Below are positions 53,030 through 62,704 of a stretch of 64,000 nt of DNA, piece after piece. Below the pieces are notes generated by a model that made no database searches, was not told the DNA's origin, and worked only from the letters and a program-made list of their open reading frames with translations. The DNA lies in NCBI RefSeq assembly GCF_019145495.1, contig NZ_JAHSTU010000001.1, positions 248,001 to 312,000 of the forward strand. The letters are read 5' to 3'. Position 1 is the first letter of the stretch, and each line of letters opens with the position of its first letter. The position numbers and the translations under genes were made by a program. The stretch comes from Pseudomonas azerbaijanoccidentalis (lineage in GTDB: Bacteria; Pseudomonadota; Gammaproteobacteria; Pseudomonadales; Pseudomonadaceae).

Positions 53030-54562
53030 TTAATGATCGCTTAATGCACTAATGAACTCCGCGCCAGGCATGGGACGGCCGTACAGATAGCCTTGCTGAA
53101 AGTTAACGTTATGCGCGGTCAGGTAATCACTTTGCGCTTGGGTTTCTACACCTTCTGCAACCATTGCCAGGTCGAGCTTGCCTGCAAGTTGGATGATGCT
53201 GTCGAGAATGTGGCTGGTCAGTGTGTCGACGCCGATCATCGCAACAAAGCTTTGGTCGATTTTCAGGAAGTCGACATTGAACTGGCGCAAATAGCCGAGG
53301 CTGGAATGCCCGGTCCCGAAGTCGTCGATGGCGATCATGACGCCAAGTTCATGCAACTGTTCGAACAGTTGATGGGTGATGGCGGTGGGCTCGATCAGTT
53401 CGCGTTCGGTCAATTCCAGCACCAGGTGGATTGAACCGGGCGCGAAGGCGTGGAGGAATTCGCGGCAATCCTTCACCAGTTCAAGGTTCTGGCAGTGGCT
53501 TGCGGTGATGTTGATGCCGATGTGAAACGGTTCGTCGAATGAACTCGACAGCGGGGCCAGCAGGGCGGCGGTTTGCTGCATCAACGAACGGGTCATCGGC
53601 ACGATCAACCCGGAGTGCTCGGCAAACGGAATGAACAGATCCGGCCGCACCAGCCCCTCTTTCGGATGATTCCAGCGCATCAATACTTCGACACCCGACA
53701 CTTTCTTGCTGTCGCCATGCACCACGGCCTGAAAGTAAGGAACGAACTCAGCAGCTTCCAGCGCACGTTGCATTTCGTAGGTGGGGGACGTTGAGCGCTT
53801 CTGCAGCACATGGCCGATCGCGCCGGAAATGACCCCGAAAAAGATCAGCAAACTGAACAGCGGCGGGTATTCGCTGCTCATGTAGCGCCAGGTTTCGCCT
53901 TCAGGAAAACCTGCGGCCACGCTGAAATCGTAGCGAGACGACTTGAGCATGCTTTGGGCAACGGGAAAGTCGGGCAGGGCGCCCTCGTGAAAATGACCGT
54001 CGGCGGTCAGGGAGTTGTTTCCCACTTGAAGCACCAGCAATGTTTGCCGGCCGATCAGGCGCAGTACGTTGCTCAAGTGGTAACCGTCGAGCGTACTCAG
54101 TGCTCCGCGTTTACCGTCCTCAAGCCGGTAGATCAGCAGGGCGGTATCGGGTGTGACCGGGTTACCCCGCATCAGCAGCAACCGCCCGCCGGCGTAGTCA
54201 CCGGAAGAGACTTTTTCGTGATAGTCGCCGAACAGGGAGCTGCAATAAATGGTGTCGTCCCACATCAGGTTGGTCGAGCGCACAAAGGGGCGACGGGTTA
54301 CTTGTTCGCGCAGGGCGAGCTTGACGTCCAGGCAACTTTGCCCGGCCAGGGGCAGCAACTCGCGCGCCGCTTGTGCGGTGTTGTCGAGCATCAGTTCAAA
54401 CTGGCGAATGGCTTCTTCGGCGGTTTCCTGTGCATTTTGGACGAGCGCGCGCTCGGCCTGCATATAGAGGATGACAACGCCCAAAGCTATCGGGAGCAAA
54501 CCGCTGAGCAAGGTCACCGCAAGCTTGAGGCCGCGTTTGCGGGGTTTGTTTTTTAGTGGCAT
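53030..54562 (-). CDS. Cyclic-di-GMP phosphodiesterase with CSS-motif sensor
   Basis: 510 residues. A basic N-terminus and membrane helix (about 12-33), then a periplasmic CSS-motif domain (IYCSSLFG), a second helix (about 235-255), and a cytoplasmic EAL domain. The EAL motif is EVLMRWNHP; other catalytic motifs NITASHC, ELTERELIE, IDDFGTGHSSLGYL, LKIDQSFV and VAEGVETQ are all present, so it should be active. CSS-EAL enzymes respond to periplasmic disulfide state. Monocistronic. Confidence 0.93.
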   Translation of the reverse strand: MPLKNKPRKRGLKLAVTLLSGLLPIALGVVILYMQAERALVQNAQETAEEAIRQFELMLDNTAQAARELLPLAGQSCLDVKLALREQVTRRPFVRSTNLMWDDTIYCSSLFGDYHEKVSSGDYAGGRLLLMRGNPVTPDTALLIYRLEDGKRGALSTLDGYHLSNVLRLIGRQTLLVLQVGNNSLTADGHFHEGALPDFPVAQSMLKSSRYDFSVAAGFPEGETWRYMSSEYPPLFSLLIFFGVISGAIGHVLQKRSTSPTYEMQRALEAAEFVPYFQAVVHGDSKKVSGVEVLMRWNHPKEGLVRPDLFIPFAEHSGLIVPMTRSLMQQTAALLAPLSSSFDEPFHIGINITASHCQNLELVKDCREFLHAFAPGSIHLVLELTERELIEPTAITHQLFEQLHELGVMIAIDDFGTGHSSLGYLRQFNVDFLKIDQSFVAMIGVDTLTSHILDSIIQLAGKLDLAMVAEGVETQAQSDYLTAHNVNFQQGYLYGRPMPGAEFISALSDH

Positions 54563-54770
54563 TCGCGAAACCTGTAGCGATGAAATGGAGCTCTCGAATG
54601 CTGGCAGGGCGAAACGCCTCCCAAAAAGAGTTCAGGTACGAGCCATGATAGTTCGCGAGTGGCAGTTATGCCGTTCAACGGTAATCCAAACGTTCAGCCA
54701 TTTTGATAAAGGCCAGCGTCGCCGGTGTTGAATGATACGTCGTCCTGCCCATTACCCGCCGTGGAAACTT

Positions 54771-54911
54771 ATGACGACCTGTGAGCGGCGCGCCGAGGTC
54801 ATCCTGGGTGCGCCGCTGCTGGGCGAGCAACTGACGATGGCCATGTATCTGGGCGGCGGGTTGATTCTGTTGGGTATATTCCTGTGTAACAAACCCTTTG
54901 CGCGGGCCTGA
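54771..54911 (+). pseudogene. C-terminal remnant of an EamA/DMT transporter
   Basis: Frame ending AEVILGAPLLGEQLTMAMYLGG then GLILLGIFLCNKPFARA. This is the typical last helix pair of a drug/metabolite transporter, starting near the conserved GE(Q/R)L. Everything upstream is missing, leaving about 45 codons. The rest of the 613 bases between the EAL and hpd genes shows no gene. Confidence 0.7.
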
Positions 54912-55175
54912 AAAAGGGGGATTTTATACAGAGGGCGGACAAACTGATTTACGCTGTGTAGAATCAGGTTACGCATACAAGAATAATCGTCTTCTGGCAG
55001 CAGAAGCCTCGCCCGTCATAGCCTTGGGTCGAAAATGAAGATATTTGGGTTTCAATTGATCTACGGTGATTTCCTCGCTCGCAGCGTGCGGGGCATCTCC
55101 TGCGCGCCACCCACCGGTCTCAGCATTGCTCGCAACTAACCTTTGTTAATTGACCAGAATGATGAGGCGCCAACC

Positions 55176-56252
55176 ATGGCAGATTTATACGAAAACCCGA
55201 TGGGCCTGATGGGCTTTGAATTCATCGAGCTCGCATCGCCGACCCCGAACACCCTGGAGCCGATCTTCGAGATCATGGGCTTCACCAAGGTCGCGACCCA
55301 CCGTTCCAAGGATGTGCACCTGTATCGTCAGGGCGCCATCAACCTGATCCTCAACAACGAGCCTAATAGCGTTGCGTCGTACTTTGCGGCCGAGCACGGC
55401 CCGTCGGTGTGCGGCATGGCGTTCCGCGTCAAGGATTCGCAAAAAGCCTACAACCGTGCCCTGGAACTCGGCGCACAGCCGATCCACATCGAAACCGGCC
55501 CGATGGAGCTGAACCTGCCGGCGATCAAAGGCATTGGTGGCGCGCCGCTGTACCTGATCGACCGGTTTGGTGAAGGCAGCTCGATCTACGACATCGATTT
55601 CGTGTTCCTTGAAGGCGTCGACCGTCACCCGGTCGGTGCCGGCCTGAAGATCATCGATCACCTGACGCACAACGTGTATCGCGGTCGCATGGCCTACTGG
55701 GCCAACTTCTACGAGAAGCTGTTCAACTTCCGTGAAATCCGCTACTTCGACATCAAGGGCGAATACACCGGCCTGACCTCCAAGGCCATGACCGCACCGG
55801 ATGGCATGATCCGCATCCCGTTGAACGAAGAGTCGTCCAAGGGCGCGGGACAGATCGAAGAGTTCCTGATGCAGTTCAACGGCGAGGGTATCCAGCACGT
55901 TGCGTTCCTGGCTGACGACTTGCTCAAGACCTGGGACCACCTGAAAAGCATCGGCATGCGCTTCATGACCGCGCCGCCGGACACCTACTACGAAATGCTC
56001 GAAGGCCGCTTGCCAAACCACGGCGAGCCGGTTGGCGAGCTGCAAGCGCGGGGCATTTTGCTGGACGGTTCGTCCGAGTCGGGCGACAAGCGTCTGCTGC
56101 TGCAGATCTTCTCGGAAACCCTGATGGGCCCGGTGTTCTTCGAGTTCATCCAGCGCAAGGGCGATGACGGCTTCGGCGAAGGTAACTTCAAGGCGCTGTT
56201 CGAATCGATCGAGCGTGATCAGGTGCGTCGTGGTGTGTTGTCCACTGACTGA
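55176..56252 (+). CDS. hpd: 4-hydroxyphenylpyruvate dioxygenase
   Basis: Fe(II) dioxygenase making homogentisate in tyrosine degradation. 358 residues, the length of the Pseudomonas enzyme. Iron ligands are His in [14 protein letters not shown], His in [12 protein letters not shown] and Glu in [12 protein letters not shown]. The start [16 protein letters not shown] is standard, with GAGG upstream. It could also act on 4-aminophenylpyruvate from the pap pathway, but nothing in the sequence tests that. Confidence 0.97.
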   Translation: MADLYENPMGLMGFEFIELASPTPNTLEPIFEIMGFTKVATHRSKDVHLYRQGAINLILNNEPNSVASYFAAEHGPSVCGMAFRVKDSQKAYNRALELGAQPIHIETGPMELNLPAIKGIGGAPLYLIDRFGEGSSIYDIDFVFLEGVDRHPVGAGLKIIDHLTHNVYRGRMAYWANFYEKLFNFREIRYFDIKGEYTGLTSKAMTAPDGMIRIPLNEESSKGAGQIEEFLMQFNGEGIQHVAFLADDLLKTWDHLKSIGMRFMTAPPDTYYEMLEGRLPNHGEPVGELQARGILLDGSSESGDKRLLLQIFSETLMGPVFFEFIQRKGDDGFGEGNFKALFESIERDQVRRGVLSTD

Positions 56253-56261
56253 TCTGAGGTA

Positions 56262-56292
56262 AAAAAACCGGTCTTTTGACCGGTTTTTTTTG
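56262..56292 (+). terminator. hpd terminator
   Basis: AAAACCGGTC / GACCGGTTTT stem with a four-base loop and a T run, ten bases after the stop. Confidence 0.92.
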
Positions 56293-56298
56293 TAGATC

Positions 56299-56365
56299 AA
56301 AAGATCGCAGCCTTCGGCAGCTCCTACAGGAATTGTGTAGGAGCTGCCGAAGGCTGCGATCTTTT
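56299..56365. repeat. REP hairpin (GTAGGAGCTGCC family)
   Basis: Arms AAAAGATCGCAGCCTTCGGC..CTCCTAC and its perfect complement around a short loop, between the convergent hpd and rarD genes. Confidence 0.9.
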
Positions 56366-56368
56366 GCA

Positions 56369-57250
56369 TTAAGGCCTGCGCTGTCGCATCAGATGCTTGA
56401 ACCCTTCAAACACCAACACCAGCACCGCCATCCAGATCGGGATATACGTCAGCCATTCAGTCGGCTTGATGCTTTCCCCCAGCAACAGCGCCACGCCGAG
56501 CAACAGTACCGGTTCCACATAGCTCAACAATCCAAACAGGCTGAACGGCAACAAGCGACTGGCGATGATGTACACCACCAGCGCCGACGCGCTGATCAAG
56601 CCCAGCAGCGGAATCAGCCAGGACAGCGCCGGGTGTTGATCGAACACACCGAAGCCTTGCTCACCACCGTGCACGAACCAATAGGCGATGGGCAGCATCA
56701 GCGTCATGTCCAGCCACAGCCCGCCGAGGTTGTCGGCCTTCAGCCATTTGCGCAGCACGAAGTACAACGGGTAACCCACGACCACCACCAGCGTGGCCCA
56801 GGAAAAACCGCCCACCTGATACAGCTCATTGATCACACCGAGGATCGCGAAAAACACCGCGACTTTTTGCAAGTACGACAGGCGTTCGCCGTAGGCGATG
56901 CGCCCGGTCAGTACCATGGCCAGCGGCAGCAGGAAATAGCCCAGCGAGACGTCGAGGCTGTAGCCATTGAGCGGCGCCCACATGAACAGCCAGAGTTGTA
57001 CGCCCAGCAGTGCCGATGAAAGCAGCAGGCCTGCGATCAATTTGGGTTGCGCGCCGATCCTGCGCAGCAGGTCGACCACACGCCGCCACTCGCCAGATAC
57101 CAGCATGAACACCGTCATGCACGGCACGGTCAGCAGCATGCGCCAGCCAAAAATTTCCACGCCGCTCAACGGGGTGAGCAGCGAGGTGTAGTAATACATG
57201 ACGGCAAACAGCACCGAGGCTGAAACCGATAGAGCGATACCTTTAGACAA
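56369..57250 (-). CDS. rarD: RarD-like EamA transporter
   Basis: 293 residues with ten hydrophobic helices, DMT superfamily. MSKGIALSVSASVLFAVMYYYTSLLTPLSGVEIFGWRMLLTVP matches RarD, as do WLFMWAPLNGYSLDVSLGYFLLPLAMVLTGRI and the final LSYVEPVLLLGVALLLGESI. RarD is an uncharacterised permease named for a chloramphenicol phenotype; substrate unknown. Monocistronic. Confidence 0.9.
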   Translation of the reverse strand: MSKGIALSVSASVLFAVMYYYTSLLTPLSGVEIFGWRMLLTVPCMTVFMLVSGEWRRVVDLLRRIGAQPKLIAGLLLSSALLGVQLWLFMWAPLNGYSLDVSLGYFLLPLAMVLTGRIAYGERLSYLQKVAVFFAILGVINELYQVGGFSWATLVVVVGYPLYFVLRKWLKADNLGGLWLDMTLMLPIAYWFVHGGEQGFGVFDQHPALSWLIPLLGLISASALVVYIIASRLLPFSLFGLLSYVEPVLLLGVALLLGESIKPTEWLTYIPIWMAVLVLVFEGFKHLMRQRRP

Positions 57251-57342
57251 GCTGTCCTCGCGTGATTTTGAGTGAGTGTGAAACGGGCGCAGAGGATACG
57301 TGTTTTTTCAGCCGGACATTGACCGATCAATCAATACCTAGC

Positions 57343-57434
57343 CTGTGGGAGCTGGCTTGCCAGCGATAGCGGTCTATCAGCCAACCTCGGCTTTGAATGT
57401 GCAACCGCCATCGCTGGCAAGCCAGCTCCCACAG
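57343..57434. repeat. REP pair (CTGTGGGAGCTGG family)
   Basis: Arms CTGTGGGAGCTGGCTTGCCA..GCGAT and the exact complement separated by about 45 bases, just before the aldo/keto reductase stop. Confidence 0.88.
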
Positions 57435-57447
57435 GGTACCTATGTCG

Positions 57448-58461
57448 TCAGGTATTACGTGGTTTACGACCCGACACAAAATGGCTCACATCATTGAAGC
57501 CCGGTGTCGAGGCATGCCCCGGTGTCACCAGCGAATCAATGAAGGCTTCGTCTTCAGCCGTGATCTTCACCGCTTGCGCCTTAGTGTAGGCGTCCCATTG
57601 TTCTTCGGTGCGCGGGCCGACAATGGCGGATGTGACGGCAGTGTTGTTCAGCACCCAGGCGATGGCGAACTCGACGATGCCCACACCGCGTTGCTCGGTG
57701 TATTGCTGGATCTGCTGGGCGATGCGCAAGGACTCGACGCGCCATTCGGTTTCCAGGATGCGTTTGTCCTGGCGCCCGGCGCGGCTGTTGGCGTCAGGCT
57801 TTGCGTCCGGCGCGTACTTGCCGCTGAGCACGCCACGAGCCAAGGGGCTGTAGGGCACGACACCGAGGCCATAATTCTGCGCGGCAGTAATTTGTTCGGC
57901 TTCGGCCTGACGGTTGACGATGTTGTACAGCGGCTGGCTGATCACCGGCCGGTCGATCCCGAGTTTGTCGGCGATACGAATCACTTCGGCGATGCGCCAG
58001 CCACGGTAGTTGGACAGGCCCCAATAACGGATCTTGCCCTGGCGAATCAAATCGCCAATGGCCGACACCGTCACCTCCAACGGGGTGTTGTGGTCTTCGC
58101 GATGGAGGTAATAGACGTCGAGATAGTCGGTGCCAAGGCGCGTGAGGCTGGCTTCCAGACCATTGAAAATATGCTTGCGGCTCAAACCGCTGCGGTTCGG
58201 CACGCCGTCCACCGGGCCGAAACCGACCTTGGTCGCCAGCACCCATTCATGGCGGCGACGGGCGATGGCTTCACCGACGATTTCTTCGGAATGGCCGTTG
58301 GTGTAGACGTCGGCGGTGTCGATGAAATTGATGCCCTGGTCCCAGGCCTTATCGATGATTCGCAGGGAATCTTCGGTGCTGGTCTGTTCGCCGAACATCA
58401 TGGTGCCCAGGGTCAGGGTGGACACTTGCAGGCCCGAATGACCCAGTGTGCGGTAGCTCAT
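57448..58461 (-). CDS. Aldo/keto reductase
   Basis: 337-residue NADPH-dependent (beta/alpha)8 oxidoreductase. The catalytic tetrad is visible in FIDTADVYTNG (Asp, Tyr), LATKVGF (Lys) and YYLHRED (His). GLSNYRGWRIAEV, PYSPLARGVLSGKY and TSAIVGPRTEEQW mark the Tas/YajO/YghZ-like branch. The start at MSYRTLGHSG is the family norm; a 35-residue upstream extension contains REP sequence and is discarded. Substrate unknown. Confidence 0.92.
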   Translation of the reverse strand: MSYRTLGHSGLQVSTLTLGTMMFGEQTSTEDSLRIIDKAWDQGINFIDTADVYTNGHSEEIVGEAIARRRHEWVLATKVGFGPVDGVPNRSGLSRKHIFNGLEASLTRLGTDYLDVYYLHREDHNTPLEVTVSAIGDLIRQGKIRYWGLSNYRGWRIAEVIRIADKLGIDRPVISQPLYNIVNRQAEAEQITAAQNYGLGVVPYSPLARGVLSGKYAPDAKPDANSRAGRQDKRILETEWRVESLRIAQQIQQYTEQRGVGIVEFAIAWVLNNTAVTSAIVGPRTEEQWDAYTKAQAVKITAEDEAFIDSLVTPGHASTPGFNDVSHFVSGRKPRNT

Positions 58462-58525
58462 GAGGAAATCCTTTGCCGGAGGGAAAGGCTCAATCAAATA
58501 CCAGAAAAATCGGGTGTGGCAAATG

Positions 58526-58600
58526 AAAAGATCGCAGCCTGCCGCAGCTCCTACAGGTGAACTCAATCCCTGTAGGAGCTGCCGCAGGCTGCGATCTTTT
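58526..58600. repeat. REP hairpin (GTAGGAGCTGCC family)
   Basis: AAAAGATCGCAGCCTGCCGC..CTCCTAC and complement, one base different from perfect, between the MFS stop and the aldo/keto reductase start. Confidence 0.88.
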
Positions 58601-58612
58601 GATCTTCGCGAC

Positions 58613-59923
58613 TTAAACTCGCAATGTGCGTGTCATGCGCAGCGCCAGCAGACTGCCGCAGACAATCACGGCCGCCAGCAGATACAACGCGGCATCGGTC
58701 GAACCGGTGCTGTCCTTGACCCAGCCCACCAGGTACGGGCTGAGGAAACCCGCCATCTGGCCCATGGAGTTGATCAACGCCAAGCCACCCGCCGCCGCAC
58801 CCGCGCTGAGCAGGGCGGTCGGCACCGGCCAGAACATCGGCAGGCCGGTGAGGGCGCCCATGGTGGCGATGGTCAGGCCGAGAATGGCGATGGCCGGGTT
58901 GGCGGCGAAGTTCACCGCGATCAGCAAGCCAAGCGCGCCCATCAGCATCGGCACTACCAAGTGCCAGCGGCGTTCTTTGCGCAAGTCCGCCGAGCGGCCA
59001 ACAATCAGCATGAACACGGCGGCCAGCAGGTACGGAATTGCACTCAGCCAGCCGATCACCAGGTTATCGCTGAAGCCCAGGTTCTTGATGATCGACGGCA
59101 GCCAGAAGTTGATCGCGTAGACACCGCTCTGGATGCAGAAGTAGATCAGGCCGAACGCCCAGATTGCCGGATTCTTGAACACCGCCAGCAGCGAATCAGT
59201 TGTCGTTTTTGGCTTGTTGGCCAGGTCTTCGGCGTGGTCGGCTTCCAGCACCGAACGCTCGAACGGAGTCAGCCATTTGGCATTGGCGTAGCTGTCGCTG
59301 AGCAGGAAATACGCCAGCGCGCCCAGTACAACCGTCGGAATGCCTTGCAGCAAAAACATCCACTGCCATCCGGCCAATCCGCCCTGACCTGCGGCGAAGT
59401 GATTGAGAATCCAGCCAGAGAACGGGCTGCCGAGCAAGCCAGATACCGGGATTGCCGACATGAACAGCGCCATGATGCGGCCACGGCGGAAGGTCGGGAA
59501 CCACTGCGAGAGGTACAGCACCACGCCCGGGAAGAACCCGGCTTCGGCCGCGCCGGTGAACAGGCGCAAGGTGTAGAACTCGGTTGGCGTGGTCACGAAC
59601 AGCAAGCAGGTCGACAGCGTGCCCCAGGTGATCATCATCAACGCGATCCAGCGTCGCGGGCCGAACTTGGTCAGCGCCAGGTTGCTGGGTACGCCGCACA
59701 GCACGTAGCCAATGAAGAAAATTCCGGCGCCGAGGCCGTATACGGTTTCGCTGAACTTCAGCGCGTCGAGCATCTGCAGTTTGGCAAATCCAACGTTCAC
59801 CCGGTCGAGGTAGTTGAACAGGTAGCAGATGAAAATGAAGGGGATCAAACGCAGGGTAATGCGCTTGTAGACGGCGTTTTTCTCGTCAACGATGGCCTGG
59901 GTAGCGGCGGCGCTCTGTGACAT
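58613..59923 (-). CDS. MFS transporter, anion:cation symporter type
   Basis: 436 residues, 12 membrane helices. ITLRLIPFIFICYLFNYLDRVNVGFAKLQM in helix 1 and GYVLCGVPSNLALTKFGPRRWIALMMITWG are signatures of the ACS family (phthalate, glucarate, tartrate and related organic anions). The start MSQSAAATQAIVDEKNAVYKR is used. It is divergent from a CdaR-like regulator and near a glycerate kinase, so glycerate or a sugar acid is the likely substrate (inference). Confidence 0.92.
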   Translation of the reverse strand: MSQSAAATQAIVDEKNAVYKRITLRLIPFIFICYLFNYLDRVNVGFAKLQMLDALKFSETVYGLGAGIFFIGYVLCGVPSNLALTKFGPRRWIALMMITWGTLSTCLLFVTTPTEFYTLRLFTGAAEAGFFPGVVLYLSQWFPTFRRGRIMALFMSAIPVSGLLGSPFSGWILNHFAAGQGGLAGWQWMFLLQGIPTVVLGALAYFLLSDSYANAKWLTPFERSVLEADHAEDLANKPKTTTDSLLAVFKNPAIWAFGLIYFCIQSGVYAINFWLPSIIKNLGFSDNLVIGWLSAIPYLLAAVFMLIVGRSADLRKERRWHLVVPMLMGALGLLIAVNFAANPAIAILGLTIATMGALTGLPMFWPVPTALLSAGAAAGGLALINSMGQMAGFLSPYLVGWVKDSTGSTDAALYLLAAVIVCGSLLALRMTRTLRV

Positions 59924-60083
59924 GGCGGCTCTCTCTTTATTATGATTTTTTGCGATGCAAAGGGTAACGTTGATCGCCCCGAGAGTCTCGACCACCCTCG
60001 GGGCTGCTGTCTTTGTGCCTGAGCACAGGGTTTGCTACCAAGCCCTGTGCGGGTGAACAACCACGCTTTCAAGGATCACCGTT

Positions 60084-61205
60084 ATGTTCGAACTCGATCA
60101 CGACCTGGCCCAGGACATCGTCGACCGCGCGATGGCGATCCTGCCGTACAACGTCAACGTCATGGACAGTCAGGGTTTGATCCTCGGCAGCGGCGAACCG
60201 GAACGGGTCAACACCCGGCATGAAGGCGCGCAACTGGTGTTGGCCAACGGTCGCGTGGTGGAAATCGACGCGCAAACCGCGATCCACCTCAAAGGCGTGC
60301 AGCCGGGGATCAACCTGCCTTTGATGCTCGATCAGCGTTTGATCGGCGTGCTGGGCATTACCGGCGAACCCGAGCAACTGCGCACCTACGCCGAACTGGT
60401 ACGGATGACCGCCGAGATGCTGGTGGGCCAGCGCAACCAGCAGGCCGAGCAGCAATGGCGGCGCCAGCGTTGCGATGACTTGCTGGCGTTGCTGCTCAGC
60501 GATGCCGGGAGTTCGCCGCGCTTGATCGATGAGGCGCAACAACTGGGGCTCAAGCCGCAGATGACGCGGGTGCCGTACCTGTTTGAATTGGGCATGGAGC
60601 ACGGGCCTGGGCAAACCGCCGAAGCGCTAAGTGCCTGGCTGACCTCGCGCTACCCTGATAGTTGGTGCGTCAGTTCGGCGAAGTCGTCACTGCTGTGGTG
60701 CCGGCCGGCCAGCCAGTCCGTGGAAAATGACCGACTGTTGGAAAAACTCGATGGCCTGGGCTGGAACATTCTGCGCATCGCCGTGGGCGGGCAGGCCGAT
60801 GGCTTGATCGGCTTGCGTCGCTGTTATCGTCGGGTCGGCGACTTGCTGGCGTACGGGCGCGATGTGTTGCCCGGTTCGCGCTTGTTGACGCTCAACCGCT
60901 ATCGATTGCCGGTGATGCTCTGGCGCCACCGCAACGACGATGCGCTGGACGAATTGCTTAATCCCTTGCGCAAGGTCATCGCCAAGGACGGCAACGGCCA
61001 GTTGCTGGCGACGTTGCGCAGTTGGTGTGAACACGATGGCCAAAGTCAGGCGTGCGCCGAGGCCTTGGGGATTCACCGCAACAGTTTGCGCTACCGGATG
61101 GAGCGGATTGCCGAGCTGAGCGGGGTTGATCCGCTCAAGCTGGACGGCATGCTGGCGCTGTACTTGGGCGTGCAACTGCTTCCCCAGACCGACACCATTC
61201 CGTAG
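60084..61205 (+). CDS. cdaR: CdaR-family sugar-diacid/glycerate regulator
   Basis: 373 residues. The N-terminal diacid-recognition domain is MFELDHDLAQDIVDRAMAILPYNVNVMDSQGLILGSGEPERVNTRHEGA; the central GGDEF-like region has RRCYRRVGDLLAYG; a PucR/CdaR C-terminal HTH (QACAEALGIHRNSLRYRMERIAELSG) follows. E. coli CdaR activates glucarate, galactarate and glycerate genes. Here it stands between the divergent MFS gene and glycerate kinase and probably controls both. Confidence 0.9.
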   Translation: MFELDHDLAQDIVDRAMAILPYNVNVMDSQGLILGSGEPERVNTRHEGAQLVLANGRVVEIDAQTAIHLKGVQPGINLPLMLDQRLIGVLGITGEPEQLRTYAELVRMTAEMLVGQRNQQAEQQWRRQRCDDLLALLLSDAGSSPRLIDEAQQLGLKPQMTRVPYLFELGMEHGPGQTAEALSAWLTSRYPDSWCVSSAKSSLLWCRPASQSVENDRLLEKLDGLGWNILRIAVGGQADGLIGLRRCYRRVGDLLAYGRDVLPGSRLLTLNRYRLPVMLWRHRNDDALDELLNPLRKVIAKDGNGQLLATLRSWCEHDGQSQACAEALGIHRNSLRYRMERIAELSGVDPLKLDGMLALYLGVQLLPQTDTIP

Positions 61206-61346
61206 CAGCTGCCGAGCCTGCGAGGCTGCGTTCGAGGACGAAGTCCTCGCAAACCCGGCATCCACTATTTGTCTGGCATACACGGTTGAATGGATTGACG
61301 ACGGCTTCGCAGCCGAACGCAGCCTCGCAAGCTCGACAGCTGCTAC
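61202..61346. repeat. Long inverted repeat (GTAGCAGCTG family)
   Basis: Outer arms GTAGCAGCTGCCGAGCCTGCG and ..GACAGCTGCTAC with internal GAGGCTGCGTTCG / CGAACGCAGCCTC arms, about 145 bases. It overlaps the cdaR stop by a few bases and separates it from garK, making up most of that 267-base gap. Confidence 0.8.
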
Positions 61347-61472
61347 GGTGGTCGGTGTGGTGCCGGGTTTTTGTGGAAATGAACAATAATCCTCACACCC
61401 GCTTGTGCAGCGGACCGGCGTTATTGTGTGTGGCGGCTGGCAGCATGTGGGCATTGGAACTGGAGAATTCCC

Positions 61473-62612
61473 ATGAAAATCGTGATCGCCCCCGATTCGT
61501 TCAAAGACAGCCTCAGCGCCCAAGGTGTGGCTGACGCCATCGCTGTCGGCCTTGCCGAGGTTTGGCCTGATGCACAGTTGATCAAATGCCCGATGGCCGA
61601 TGGTGGGGAAGGGACGGTCGAGTCGGTGCTGGCTGCCTGCAACGGCGAGTTGCGCCGCACTGAGGTTCGCGGGCCTTTGGGTGCGCCGGTGAATGCCGCC
61701 TGGGGCTGGCTGCCCGATAGCCACACCGCGATCATCGAAATGGCCGAAGCCAGCGGTTTGCAACTGGTCCCGCTCGGGCAGCGCGATGCGTGCATCAGCA
61801 GCACCTTCGGCACTGGCGAGTTGATTCGTGCGGCGCTGGATGCCGGTGCGCAGCGGGTGATCCTCGCCATTGGCGGCAGTGCGACCAATGACGGTGGCGC
61901 CGGTGCGATGCAGGCGTTGGGCGTGAAATTGCTGGATGCCGAAAACCAATCCCTGCCGCCGGGCGGTTTGGCGTTGGCGCAATTGGCACGCATCGACCTC
62001 AGCAACATCGACCCGCGTTTGGCCGATGTGCGTTTCGACATTGCCGCGGATGTGAATAATCCACTGTGTGGGCCACACGGCGCCTCGGCGATTTTCGGTC
62101 CGCAAAAAGGTGCGTCGCCCGAGCAGGTGCAGCAACTGGATCGTGCCCTCGGGCACTTTGCCGAGCACTGCGCCAACGTGTTGGAAAAAGACGTACGCGA
62201 CGAGCCGGGAAGTGGCGCGGCGGGCGGTTTGGGGTTTGGGGCGAAGGCGTTTTTGGGGGCGCAATTCAAGGCCGGTGTCGAGGTGGTGGCCGAGCTGGTA
62301 GGCCTGGCTGATGCGGTAAAAAATGCCGATCTGGTGATCACCGGCGAAGGACGTTTCGACGCACAAACCCTGCGCGGCAAAACGCCGTTTGGTGTAGCGC
62401 GTATTGCCCGGCAGCAGGGTGTGCCGGTCATCGTTATTGCCGGTACGCTGGGCGAGGGTTATCAGGCGTTGTACGAACATGGCATCGACGCCGCGTTCGC
62501 TTTGGCGAGCGGGCCGATGACGCTGGAGCAGGCCTGTGCCCAGGCGCCGCGTTTGCTGCAAGAGCGCGCGAGCGATGTGGCGCGGGTTTGGCGGGTGGCT
62601 GTTTGCCGTTAA
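61473..62612 (+). CDS. garK: Glycerate 2-kinase (GarK/GlxK family)
   Basis: 379 residues. The protein begins MKIVIAPDSFKDSLSAQGVADAIAVGL, with MADGGEGTVE, the IGGSATNDGGAGAMQALG phosphate-binding loop, PGSGAAGGLGFGAKAFLGA and ITGEGRFDAQTLRGKTP. It phosphorylates D-glycerate to 2-phosphoglycerate. GGAG precedes the ATG. With CdaR and the MFS permease it forms a glycerate utilisation module. Confidence 0.95.
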   Translation: MKIVIAPDSFKDSLSAQGVADAIAVGLAEVWPDAQLIKCPMADGGEGTVESVLAACNGELRRTEVRGPLGAPVNAAWGWLPDSHTAIIEMAEASGLQLVPLGQRDACISSTFGTGELIRAALDAGAQRVILAIGGSATNDGGAGAMQALGVKLLDAENQSLPPGGLALAQLARIDLSNIDPRLADVRFDIAADVNNPLCGPHGASAIFGPQKGASPEQVQQLDRALGHFAEHCANVLEKDVRDEPGSGAAGGLGFGAKAFLGAQFKAGVEVVAELVGLADAVKNADLVITGEGRFDAQTLRGKTPFGVARIARQQGVPVIVIAGTLGEGYQALYEHGIDAAFALASGPMTLEQACAQAPRLLQERASDVARVWRVAVCR

Positions 62613-62615
62613 AGC

Positions 62616-62692
62616 AAAAGATCGCAGCCTTCGGCAGCTCCTACATTTGAATTACGATTCCCTGTAGGAGCTGCCGAAGGCTGCGATCTTTT
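62616..62692. repeat. REP hairpin (GTAGGAGCTGCC family)
   Basis: Perfect arms AAAAGATCGCAGCCTTCGGC..CTCCTAC and complement, starting four bases after the garK stop; a likely terminator. Confidence 0.9.
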
Positions 62693-62704
62693 GATCCTAT
62701 GTAC

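Noticed and set aside
54912..55175. Sigma-54 promoter for hpd
   Set aside because: CTGGCAGCAGAAGCCTCGC near 55000 has a GG doublet, but the -12 GC is misplaced and the match is poor.
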